From Acetispira formosa (nom. nud.) (GTDB lineage: Bacteria > Desulfobacterota > Desulfarculia > Adiutricales > Adiutricaceae), in contig CP026657.1 of the NCBI GenBank assembly GCA_023525915.1, positions 992,001 through 1,056,000 of the forward strand: DNA of 64,000 nucleotides. Direction: 5' to 3'. The notes below the pieces were generated by a model. It did no database searches, was not told where the DNA came from, and worked only from the letters and a program-made list of their open reading frames with translations. Below, piece after piece: positions 7,914-14,394 of this stretch; position 1 is the stretch's first letter; every line of letters begins with the position of its first letter. A program made the translations under genes and the position numbers.

Positions 7914-9683
7914 TTGGAAACCATATTAATCGTCGATGACGAAAAGAATTATCACCTGACGCTCACGGCCCTGTTTCAGCATGAGGGTTATGAGACGATA
8001 AGCGCCTACAGCGGCAACGAAGCCTGGGCCATGTTTCAGGAGCAGGATGTTGACTTGGTGCTGAGCGACATGACCATGCCGGACGGCGACGGGCTGGAGC
8101 TTCTGGCCAGAATCAAGGGCCACAAGCCGGAGGTGCCGGTGGTGATGCTGACGGCTTTCGGAACGGTAGAACTGGCGGTGGAGGCCATGAAGCGGGGGGC
8201 TTTTGATTACCTGACCAAGCCTTGCCCCAATGATGAAATGCTGAGAGCCGTGGCCAAGGCTTTGGAAGTCAGTCGTCTGGGCCGCCAGAACAAGGAACTG
8301 TTATCGGCCCTGAGCGAACGCTACAGCTTCGGCAGCTTGATCGGTAAATCCAAACCAATGCTGGAATTATATAAAGTTCTGGAAAAAGTTGCGCCGACCA
8401 AAGCCAATGTTTTGATTACCGGCGAGAGCGGCACCGGCAAGGAACTGGTGGCCCAGGCCCTTCATTATAACAGCCTCCGGCCGGAGGGTCCGTTTGTGGC
8501 GGTCAACTGCTCGGCCCTTTCGGCCACGCTTCTGGAAAGTGAATTGTTCGGCCATGAGAAAGGCGCCTTCACTGACGCCCGGCAAAACCGGGCCGGGCGC
8601 TTTGAGCTGGCCGACGGCGGCTCGCTGTTCCTTGATGAAATAGGGGAAACGGATCAGAGCCTTCAGGTGAAGTTGTTGCGCGTGATTCAGGAGCGGCGCT
8701 TTGAACGTGTCGGCGGCAGCCGCTCCATCCCGATGGACGTGCGGCTGATTGCGGCCACCAATCGTGATTTAAAAAAGGAGGTGGCGGAAGGTAATTTCCG
8801 TGAAGATCTTTTTTACCGACTGAACGTGGTGCACCTGCTGTTGCCGCCGCTAAGAGAGCGCATGGATGACCTGCCGCTGCTGATCGACCATTTCCTGAGA
8901 AAATTTGGAGAAGGTGAACCGGCCCCCAAAGGAATGAACCGCGAAGCCATGCGGATGATGTTTTCCTATAGCTGGCCGGGCAACATTCGCGAGCTTCAGA
9001 ACGTTATTGAGCGGGGGGTGGTGCTGTCATCCGGGGCGGAAATAATGCCGGAAGATCTGCCGGAAGACATCCGCCGTCCGGCCGAACCGCTGGACTGCCC
9101 GCCGGAAATAATGGCGGCCCTGGATACGGCCTTTATGACGCATGCCCAGCCGATTACGATTACGGTGTCGGAATCGTCGGACACGCTCATCACCCCGCCG
9201 CGCCAGGTGACGGCCCCGCGTTCGGAATCAATTCAGGCGGCGGTGCCCAGCCGTTCGGAAACATTGATGGCTGAAGGCGCGGGTTCCTGGCTGAAGGAGG
9301 CCCAATCCATTCTGCCGGATGGCTTTACGCTGGACGGAGCCATTTCCGCTCTGGAGGAAGGCATGATCCGCTCGGCCCTCAGTGAACATGGGGCGGTGCA
9401 GAGCCATGCGGCCACGGCTTTGGGTTTGAAGAAGAATGTCTTCAAATACAAGTGGGACAAATATGTGGACAAGGAGCCGACGATTCTGTCATCACGGTTG
9501 TCATCGGTGGTGCCTAAGGGGATGTCGCTGGTGGAGGCTCTGGAATCGCTGGAGGAGGCCATGCTGCGGGCCGCCCTGGAGAGGACCGGCGGCGTTCAGA
9601 GTCAGGCCGCCGACATTTTGGGAATTAAGAAGAATCTTATGCAGTACAAATTGAAGAAATTCAGCATCAATCCCAAAGAGTAG
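7914..9683 (+). CDS. Sigma-54-dependent response regulator with two C-terminal Fis-type HTH segments
   Basis: Response regulator and enhancer-binding activator of sigma-54 RNA polymerase. TTG start at 7914, preceded by GCGAGGAAA. The receiver domain has acidic residues 8-9, the phospho-acceptor D52 (SDMTMPDGDG) and the TKP lysine. The AAA+ domain has Walker A GESGTGKE at 170-177 and a contact loop reading GAFTDA at 217-222 instead of the usual GAFTGA. After a Pro/Ser-rich linker there are two similar Fis-like helix-turn-helix segments (about 474-518 and 539-589), each ending in GLKKNVFKYK- or GIKKNLMQYK-like sequence. A duplicated DNA-binding tail is unusual. Partner is the kinase upstream. 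Confidence 0.9.
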   Translation: METILIVDDEKNYHLTLTALFQHEGYETISAYSGNEAWAMFQEQDVDLVLSDMTMPDGDGLELLARIKGHKPEVPVVMLTAFGTVELAVEAMKRGAFDYLTKPCPNDEMLRAVAKALEVSRLGRQNKELLSALSERYSFGSLIGKSKPMLELYKVLEKVAPTKANVLITGESGTGKELVAQALHYNSLRPEGPFVAVNCSALSATLLESELFGHEKGAFTDARQNRAGRFELADGGSLFLDEIGETDQSLQVKLLRVIQERRFERVGGSRSIPMDVRLIAATNRDLKKEVAEGNFREDLFYRLNVVHLLLPPLRERMDDLPLLIDHFLRKFGEGEPAPKGMNREAMRMMFSYSWPGNIRELQNVIERGVVLSSGAEIMPEDLPEDIRRPAEPLDCPPEIMAALDTAFMTHAQPITITVSESSDTLITPPRQVTAPRSESIQAAVPSRSETLMAEGAGSWLKEAQSILPDGFTLDGAISALEEGMIRSALSEHGAVQSHAATALGLKKNVFKYKWDKYVDKEPTILSSRLSSVVPKGMSLVEALESLEEAMLRAALERTGGVQSQAADILGIKKNLMQYKLKKFSINPKE

Positions 9684-9720
9684 CACCTGGTCATTCTTAA
9701 AATAACGCAATCACATTGAC

Positions 9721-9947
9721 CCGCCGGAAGCCGGGGATTGTTTTTGTCCCGGCGAGGTGAAGGGGGTCTTTAGTCACGGAGCCGGGACAAAAACAATCCC
9801 CGGCTTCCGGCTCCCACTCGGCCAAGCACACTTTTTAGCCTTTTAGAAAGGCGACCAGGCAGCCGCCGGGAGAAATGTTTTTGCCCGGTTCCGTGACTAA
9901 AGACCCCCGGAACGGAACCGGGCAAAAACATTTCTCCCGGCGGCGGT
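9721..9947. repeat. Paired-hairpin palindromic element, copy 1
   Basis: Two long hairpins separated by about 50 bases. Hairpin A has perfect 30-base arms at 9724-9753 and 9781-9810; hairpin B has perfect 33-base arms at 9862-9894 and 9912-9944. The loop of B (GACTAAAGACCCCCGGA) is the reverse complement of the standard apex seen in A-type hairpins of other copies (TCCGGGGGTCTTTAGTC), so the two hairpins are in opposite orientation. In this copy loop A is partly altered. It lies just after the response regulator and directly before the 3' end of the duplicated unknown gene. Confidence 0.93.
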
Positions 9948-10043
9948 CAACAGTCACTCCGTAAATACTGACTGCGAGCGGAAAATAAAAAGTTGCGGAC
10001 GTACGGGGCAAAGCTAAGGTCGGCTTGCCCCGTTCGTGTTTCT

Positions 10044-10538
10044 TCAGCCGGTTGTCCTTTGAGAATGCAACTTGAAGTCAGCCGTAATAGAAGAAATTTC
10101 ATCTAATATTTTTATGGGATAAGAAAGGTGCTCTCCCAGAAATTGAAGAATCTCGCCGTTTACGTCAGTATCCTCGAAGACATTTTTCAACAGAAAAGAT
10201 ATCACCTTGAATTGGGTTGTGGTTTTGTTTAAAAGATCATGCAGACTGTCAGCCCTGAATTCATCCATCACTTCCTGTTCAGCGCGGATGGCGAAACCGG
10301 GGATACTATAGCAACGGATTTGTTCGGGCTTCTTTTTGGTCTTAGCGGGGGGATCTTCAGGTTCGTAGTCTGTTTCTTCTTCGTAGTCTGGTTCCGGTGG
10401 CGACTGGGTTTGCGCGGTCAAGGTCAAGAGGACATCAACAACCTCTTGTAATCTTTCGGCCAGAATGCTGATTGTTTCGGGAGTTGGTTGGGGGGTGGTA
10501 AGCGGCGTTTCCGGTTGGCGTTGAACCTTGCGTGACAT
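10044..10538 (-). CDS. Unknown protein of duplicated cassette, copy 1
   Basis: A 164-residue protein of no family I recognise. The ATG at 10538 is chosen over an upstream in-frame start at 10604 because both copies begin here with MSRKVQRQPETPL and share an AGAGG/CGAGG ribosome binding site; residues upstream of it are not conserved. Order of regions: a Pro/Thr-rich N-terminus, a helical heptad-like segment (about 22-42), an acidic Tyr/Glu stretch, a basic AKTKKKPEQ patch near 65-73, then a conserved, probably folded helical C-terminal domain (about 75-160). A near-identical paralogue (about 15 differences in 164) is encoded at 23942-24436 with the same flanks. No transmembrane segment or signal peptide is seen. 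Confidence 0.8.
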   Translation of the reverse strand: MSRKVQRQPETPLTTPQPTPETISILAERLQEVVDVLLTLTAQTQSPPEPDYEEETDYEPEDPPAKTKKKPEQIRCYSIPGFAIRAEQEVMDEFRADSLHDLLNKTTTQFKVISFLLKNVFEDTDVNGEILQFLGEHLSYPIKILDEISSITADFKLHSQRTTG

Positions 10539-10742
10539 GATAAACCTCTGTGTTTTACACGAATGCAGCTCTAAAAAAAAGAGCCGGGGGCTCGTACCGC
10601 ACACAGAGGCGGGGAGGGTATTTAGGGTAAACCCCTGGACATTCCCCTCTCACTCCCGGCCCCAAGATACAACTAGGGCACAAAAAACCACAAAACTAAC
10701 GAGTGTGGCTTCCGTCTGTGTATAAAGGTGGTACGATCACCT
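10539..10742 (-). ncRNA. Structured 5' leader of duplicated cassette, copy 1
   Basis: About 200-base leader between the putative promoter and the start codon. In transcript order it holds a first hairpin (AAAGGTG/CACCTTT), a second hairpin whose arms CCACA and TGTGG lie at 10704-10708 and 10688-10692 and which is followed by six T residues (10687-10682, attenuator-like), then a larger domain at about 10663-10581 closed by GCCGGG/CCCGGC with inner helices. The same order is kept in copy 2, with changed loops and compensating stem changes. I do not recognise a known riboswitch class. Confidence 0.6.
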
Positions 10743-10748
10743 TTGATG

Positions 10749-10777
10749 ATTTAAGCATAACCGCGTTAAATCGTCAA
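10749..10777 (-). promoter_or_regulatory. Sigma-70-type promoter of cassette copy 1
   Basis: On the minus strand, TTGACG (-35, 10777-10772), a 17-base spacer and TTAAAT (-10, 10754-10749). Copy 2 has the identical boxes and the identical 17-base spacing, although the spacer sequence differs at several positions, which supports selection on the promoter. Confidence 0.7.
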
Positions 10778-10797
10778 TAGCTGTTAAGAATAAAAGT

Positions 10798-10827
10798 TTT
10801 ACACAAGAATGGGGCGTGAGGTAGAAT
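10798..10827 (+). promoter_or_regulatory. Promoter of the small toxin gene
   Basis: TTTACA (10798-10803) and TAGAAT (10822-10827) separated by 18 bases, about 36 bases upstream of the toxin start codon. The spacing and the position before a strong ribosome binding site make this a plausible toxin promoter. Confidence 0.55.
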
Positions 10828-10862
10828 ACGTGTGGGCAAGCCCTCCGGAAAGGAGGTTGCCT

Positions 10863-10955
10863 ATGGTGCAGTTCCTTTTGAACGTCCTAGCCGCAACAGT
10901 GGCCGGCGTTCTATCTGCGGTGATCGTGGACCGCTGGTTAAACCGGCGTAAATGA
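10863..10955 (+). CDS. Candidate 30-residue hydrophobic type I toxin
   Basis: A 30-residue protein: a single hydrophobic helix (residues 3-22, FLLNVLAATVAGVLSAVIV) followed by a charged tail DRWLNRRK. This layout matches the Fst/TxpA/holin-like class of membrane-acting type I toxins. The start ATG has an almost perfect ribosome binding site (AAAGGAGG, spaced 6 bases). A stem-loop follows the stop codon within 6 bases, and a convergent promoter lies on the other strand, as in Fst/par-type loci where toxin mRNA and antitoxin RNA share a terminator region. Sequence identity to a named toxin cannot be shown here; the call rests on architecture. Confidence 0.65.
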   Translation: MVQFLLNVLAATVAGVLSAVIVDRWLNRRK

Positions 10956-11062
10956 AAACCGCCCCGTGGGAACTCACCATTCCCACGGGGCACAACCTTG
11001 ACTGAGTAAAGTCAATCAGGGGGACTTGCCCGCTGAACCGGGGGTGTTAGCGCACCCTCGGT
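10955..11062 (-). ncRNA. Putative antitoxin RNA opposite the toxin 3' region
   Basis: A convincing minus-strand promoter (TTGAAA at 11097-11092, 17-base spacer, TATATT at 11074-11069) would start a transcript near 11062. It would run through two hairpins and end at the stem-loop at 10961-10991, giving an RNA of about 100 bases complementary to the 3' part of the toxin mRNA. This is inferred from promoter and terminator positions; no RNA data are available. Confidence 0.5.
10961..10991. terminator. Stem-loop shared by toxin mRNA and putative antisense RNA
   Basis: Perfect 12-base-pair stem GCCCCGTGGGAA (10961-10972) with TTCCCACGGGGC (10980-10991) and a 7-base loop. On the minus strand it is followed by GGTTTTCATTT, so it can end the antisense transcript. 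It begins 5 bases after the toxin stop codon. Confidence 0.75.
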
Positions 11063-11070
11063 TCTTTTAA
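11036..11070 (+). terminator. Rho-independent terminator for the toxin mRNA
   Basis: Stem GAACCGGGGGTG (11036-11047) with CACCCTCGGTTC (11054-11065), a 6-base loop and a following TTTTAAT run. One internal mismatch only. It would end the plus-strand toxin transcript after it crosses the putative antisense RNA. Confidence 0.7.
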
Positions 11071-11097
11071 TATACACATTTTACTCGCTGATTTCAA
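11069..11097 (-). promoter_or_regulatory. Promoter of the putative antitoxin RNA
   Basis: Minus-strand TTGAAA, exactly 17 bases of spacer, then TATATT. There is no open reading frame for it to serve, which supports an RNA product. Confidence 0.6.
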
Positions 11098-11169
11098 GTG
11101 GGCTATTTTCCCTGAGCCGCGAAAATAGTAATCGCCCTCCCAACTCACCTTTCGATTCAGAATCCTTTA

Positions 11170-12285
11170 TCACCCTAAAAGCAATGACTTCACCGCCGCC
11201 ACTGCCGCCTCGACATCGATGAATGTGTTGAAATGGGAAAAAGAAAACCGCACCGCTCCCCGGTTTTCAGTGCCAAAACGCTTATGCAGGAGCGGAGCGC
11301 AATGCGCTCCGGACCGCACAGCAATCTTAAATCTGTCGGAAAGCTCCGCCGCCGCCTCATTTGAATCCATATCGCCAATATTCAAGGTGACAATTGGCAT
11401 CCTAACGTCCGCCTCAAAATCACCGTAAAATGCCAGGCGAGATTCACCGGCCAGTTCCTCATGAAAGGTGCGGGCCAGAACTCCGGCTTCCGTCAGTAGC
11501 ATATCCGGCCCCATCTCACGCACATAATCCAGCCCGGCCTCCAGCGAAGCCAGCCCGTGGCCGTTGAGCGTCCCGGCCTCCAGCTGATCAGGCAGTTCTG
11601 AAGGCTGAACGGTCTCAAATGACCGGCTGCCGGTACCGCCCACCATCAAAGGTTTAGGGTGAAAACGCTCGCTCAGGCACATCCCGCCCGTGCCCTGAAG
11701 TCCATACAAAGCTTTGTGGCCGGTGAAACACAAAGCGTCTATCCGGCACTGGCGCATGTTGATGTTGATCAAACCTGCTGTCTGGGCCGCGTCCACAATG
11801 AAATAGGCCCCGTATTCCTCACACAAGCGCCCGATTTCATATATGGGCACCACATTGCCAGTCAAATTCGAGGCGTGCCCCAGAACCACCGCCGTGGTAT
11901 CCTCCCGGAAAGCCCTGGCAATGTCGTCCACCGTATAACAGCCTTTTTCATCGACCGGCACAACCGTCACTTTATCTTTCAAAAATACCGGCCGCAGAAC
12001 GGAATTGTGCTCCGCTTCCGTGGTAATGATATGTCCGTCAATCGAGGCCAGGGCCACATTCAGCGCCTCAGTTACGTTTTTGGTAAAAACCACTCGCTTT
12101 GAATCCGCGCAATTGAAAAAACCAGCCAGCTTCATCCGCGTGTATTCCACACAGCGCCCGGCCGTCAGGGCGAAGTCGTGCGCGCTTCGCGAAGGATTGC
12201 CAAAATCATCCATGGCCCTTATCACCGCCCGCCGGACGCATTCCGGCTTGGGAAAACTGGTGGCCGCGTTATCGAGATAGATCAT
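11170..12285 (-). CDS. Cysteine desulfurase-like aminotransferase class V protein
   Basis: PLP enzyme expected to remove sulfur (or selenium) from cysteine (or selenocysteine). The 371 residues begin MIYLDNAATSFPKPE as in class II desulfurases. The PLP lysine lies in FTGHKALYGLQGTGG and the persulfide-forming cysteine in RSGAHCAPLLHK. The shorter length and the YGLQGTGG motif fit the subgroup found beside selenium-metabolism genes (TIGR01977-like) rather than SufS. It is divergent from selD, with the selD promoter in the gap, so it probably feeds reduced sulfur or selenium to the SelD/YedF/DUF3343 set. Confidence 0.88.
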   Translation of the reverse strand: MIYLDNAATSFPKPECVRRAVIRAMDDFGNPSRSAHDFALTAGRCVEYTRMKLAGFFNCADSKRVVFTKNVTEALNVALASIDGHIITTEAEHNSVLRPVFLKDKVTVVPVDEKGCYTVDDIARAFREDTTAVVLGHASNLTGNVVPIYEIGRLCEEYGAYFIVDAAQTAGLININMRQCRIDALCFTGHKALYGLQGTGGMCLSERFHPKPLMVGGTGSRSFETVQPSELPDQLEAGTLNGHGLASLEAGLDYVREMGPDMLLTEAGVLARTFHEELAGESRLAFYGDFEADVRMPIVTLNIGDMDSNEAAAELSDRFKIAVRSGAHCAPLLHKRFGTENRGAVRFSFSHFNTFIDVEAAVAAVKSLLLG

Positions 12286-12313
12286 TGAAAAACCTTCTCA
12301 TTGTAATAGATTT

Positions 12314-12326
12314 TTGCTATTATAAT
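12314..12326 (+). promoter_or_regulatory. Extended -10 promoter for selD-yedF-DUF3343
   Basis: A perfect TATAAT (12321-12326) in the gap between the divergent desulfurase and selD genes. The -35 side is weak (TCATTG at about 17 bases). Transcription would begin near 12333, which supports the selD start at 12357 over the in-frame ATG at 12285. Confidence 0.5.
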
Positions 12327-12356
12327 ACAGACTCGAAATATTGCACAGGGTGCGCT

Positions 12357-13376
12357 ATGAACTTTCTTTCCACTTGCACCTCCGGCGGCTGCGGGGCCAA
12401 AATCGGCCCGGCCGAACTGAGCGAAATTTTACACCAACTGCCCCTCTTCCAAAACAAGGATCTGCTGGTGGGCTTCGAATCCTCCGATGACGCGGCGGTC
12501 TGGCGTCTGTCGCCGGAGGCGGCGGTGGTCTCCACAGTCGATTTCTTCCCGCCAATGGTCGATTCGCCCCATCTGTTTGGCCGCATCGCCGCCGCCAATG
12601 CCATGAGCGATATATATGCCATGGGCGGGCAGGTTCTTTTCGCCCTCAACCTTGTCTGCTTTCCGCAGCATTTAGATAAAGAAGTGTTAGGACAAATTTT
12701 ACTTGGTGGAGCTGAAAAAGTCAAAGAGGCTGGCGCGGTCCTCTGCGGCGGGCACTCCATTTATGATCATGAGCCCAAATATGGCCTGGCTGTAACCGGT
12801 CTGGTCCACCCAGACAAAATACTTCGCAACAACACCTGCCGTGAGGGCGACTGCCTGATTCTCACCAAGGCGCTGGGAGTTGGCTTGATAATGTCGGCCG
12901 TCCGGGCCGGGGCGGCGACGGATGAGGAATATCAGGCGGCCGCCGCCTCTATGGAACGCCTCAATAAATACGCCGCCGAAAAATTGAGCGGCTTCCCGGT
13001 GAACGCCGCGACCGATGTGACCGGCTTCGGCCTTCTGGTCCATGCCAGCGAAATGGCCGGGGCGGACAAAAGCCTGACTATCAACTTTGATTCACTGCCG
13101 ATACTGCCGGGAGCCACGAAGCACGCGGCCGACTATCTGGCGACGGCAGCCGGCCAGCGCAACAGAAACCATATTCAGGGACGGGTGGTCCTGGAAGGAC
13201 TGACCCCGGCCCAGGAGGAAATACTGTTCGACCCGCAGACCTCCGGGGGTCTGTTGATCAGCCTCCCGGCCGGGCGGGGAGAGGAGCTGTGTGACCTGAT
13301 AAGAAAAGACGACCCTGCCGCCGCCATTATAGGCATGGTCGGGGGCCGGGAAGATTACTCAGTGATGGTTTTATAA
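12357..13376 (+). CDS. selD: Selenide, water dikinase (selenophosphate synthase)
   Basis: Makes selenophosphate from selenide and ATP. Chosen start ATG 12357 gives 339 residues; the upstream in-frame ATG would place the promoter inside the gene. The N-terminal catalytic loop reads GGCGAK, keeping the essential Cys (residue 12) and Lys (15) but having Ala where E. coli has its second Cys. Other motifs: the nucleotide-binding region with SSDDAAVW, STVDFFPPMVD, ANAMSDIYAMGG, CGGHSI, ATDVTGFGLLVHASEM and DPQTSGGLL. No in-frame UGA is used. YedF and DUF3343 follow at short spacing. selA and selB are not in the window, so the selenium end product cannot be settled here. Confidence 0.95.
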   Translation: MNFLSTCTSGGCGAKIGPAELSEILHQLPLFQNKDLLVGFESSDDAAVWRLSPEAAVVSTVDFFPPMVDSPHLFGRIAAANAMSDIYAMGGQVLFALNLVCFPQHLDKEVLGQILLGGAEKVKEAGAVLCGGHSIYDHEPKYGLAVTGLVHPDKILRNNTCREGDCLILTKALGVGLIMSAVRAGAATDEEYQAAAASMERLNKYAAEKLSGFPVNAATDVTGFGLLVHASEMAGADKSLTINFDSLPILPGATKHAADYLATAAGQRNRNHIQGRVVLEGLTPAQEEILFDPQTSGGLLISLPAGRGEELCDLIRKDDPAAAIIGMVGGREDYSVMVL

Positions 13377-13394
13377 AGACAGGAAGGGCACGTT

Positions 13395-13976
13395 ATGACG
13401 ACAATAAACATGGTGGGCAAACCCTGCCCTATTCCGGTGATTGAAGCGAAAAAGGCGATCAAGGCGGCCGTGCCGGGTGAAAGTGTTTCCATTCTGGTGG
13501 ATAATGACATTTCCCGGCAGAATCTGGAAAAAATGGCCACCGGGCTGGGCCACGCCTTTGAATACAAAAAAACCGAAGACAACAATATTCTGGCGACCAT
13601 CACCTTGGAAGCGGAGTGCAGGATCATCAGCGATGACGAAACGGGTCTGGTGGTGGTCATAGGCCGCGATGAAATGGGCGGCGGCAGCCAGGAACTGGGA
13701 AAAACGCTGATGAAAAGCTTTATCTTTTCCCTGACCGAGCTGGATTACCCGCCGGAGCATCTTCTATTTTTCAATGGCGGCGTTCATCTGACCACTGAGG
13801 GTTCCAACGCTCTTGATGATTTGGCCGCCCTGGCGGAGAAAGGGACGCTCATTTCAAGCTGCGGGGCCTGTCTGAACTACTATGGACTGACTGAAAAACT
13901 AAAAATCGGCAACGTCACCAATATGTATGCCATTGCCGGGACCATGGCTCAGGCCAAAAAACTCATAAATATGTAA
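13395..13976 (+). CDS. yedF: Sulfurtransferase-like selenium metabolism protein YedF
   Basis: 193 residues in two domains. The N-terminal TusA/SirA-like domain carries the signature GKPCPIPVIEAKK with Cys11. The C-terminal part has a DsrE-like fold, with FIFSLTEL, LLFFNGGVHLT and a conserved SCGACLNYYGL cysteine motif. This fusion is the selenium-linked YedF family, which co-occurs with SelD. It starts 18 bases after selD with a nearby AGGAAGGG ribosome binding site. It is likely to carry selenium or sulfur between desulfurase, SelD and an acceptor; the exact step is unproven. Confidence 0.92.
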   Translation: MTTINMVGKPCPIPVIEAKKAIKAAVPGESVSILVDNDISRQNLEKMATGLGHAFEYKKTEDNNILATITLEAECRIISDDETGLVVVIGRDEMGGGSQELGKTLMKSFIFSLTELDYPPEHLLFFNGGVHLTTEGSNALDDLAALAEKGTLISSCGACLNYYGLTEKLKIGNVTNMYAIAGTMAQAKKLINM

Positions 13977-13981
13977 AAATC

Positions 13982-14257
13982 ATGGAAGTCGTCTTCACTT
14001 TTCATACCACCCATGCGGCCATTAGCGGCGAGAGGGTGTTGCTTGAAAATGGTGTGAAGGTTAAAGTCATGCCGCTGCCCTCTTCCCTTGGAGCGGGCTG
14101 CGGGCTGTGCCTGAGGGTGGATGACTCTGAACTGGAAAAATCGCGTCAGCTTATGGCCGCCGAAAATATCGAACCGGAAGATATCTACGACAAGACCACC
14201 GAACAAAACCAAACCCTCTACCGCCGCCGCCGGGCTGGGCCCGGACCCCATGTCTAG
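13982..14257 (+). CDS. DUF3343 putative Se/S carrier protein, copy 1
   Basis: A 91-residue DUF3343 member: FTFHTTHAAISGERVLLENG, then KVMPLPSSLGAGCGLCLRV with the conserved GCGL cysteine region and the closing DIYDKTTEQNQTLYRRR. It follows yedF by 5 bases, completing the selD-yedF-DUF3343 set. The last residues and the stop codon are encoded by a palindromic repeat: bases 14238-14256 (GGCCCGGACCCCATGTCT region) also occur in the intergenic repeat at 32011-32098. A second family member is at 52868. Confidence 0.85.
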   Translation: MEVVFTFHTTHAAISGERVLLENGVKVKVMPLPSSLGAGCGLCLRVDDSELEKSRQLMAAENIEPEDIYDKTTEQNQTLYRRRRAGPGPHV

Positions 14258-14362
14258 GTGAGCCCTTCCCGTAATAGTGAATTTTGGCGGCCATCATCGT
14301 ATTAAGAGCGTTGCCCCTTGACTGTAATCGTGTCCACAGCCAAGGGGGCAGCGTTCTTAGAG
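14236..14362. repeat. MITE-like palindromic element, partial copy (left arm and apex)
   Basis: Matches the complete ~200-base palindrome at 50863-51066: arm words GTCTAGGTG and TTTTGGCGGCCATCATCGTATTAAGAGCG, then the apex inverted repeat GCCCCTTG / CAAGGGGGC. The right arm is lost after about 14362. It supplies the end of the upstream DUF3343 gene and lies next to a truncated hisD. Confidence 0.8.
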
Positions 14363-14394
14363 CTTGTTCGTAAATAAAGGCTTTTGTTCTCTGG

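Noticed and set aside
9721..9947. CRISPR array
   Set aside because: Repeats are paired long hairpins scattered over the window, not short regularly spaced direct repeats with unique spacers, and no cas gene was seen.
9721..9947. Integron attC site
   Set aside because: Paired arms and conserved apex invite the idea, but no integrase gene or cassette-like array with attC core sites is visible.
10581..10663. Known riboswitch or ribozyme in the cassette leader
   Set aside because: None of the core motifs I can recall for common riboswitches or for hammerhead-type ribozymes is present; left as an unknown structured domain.
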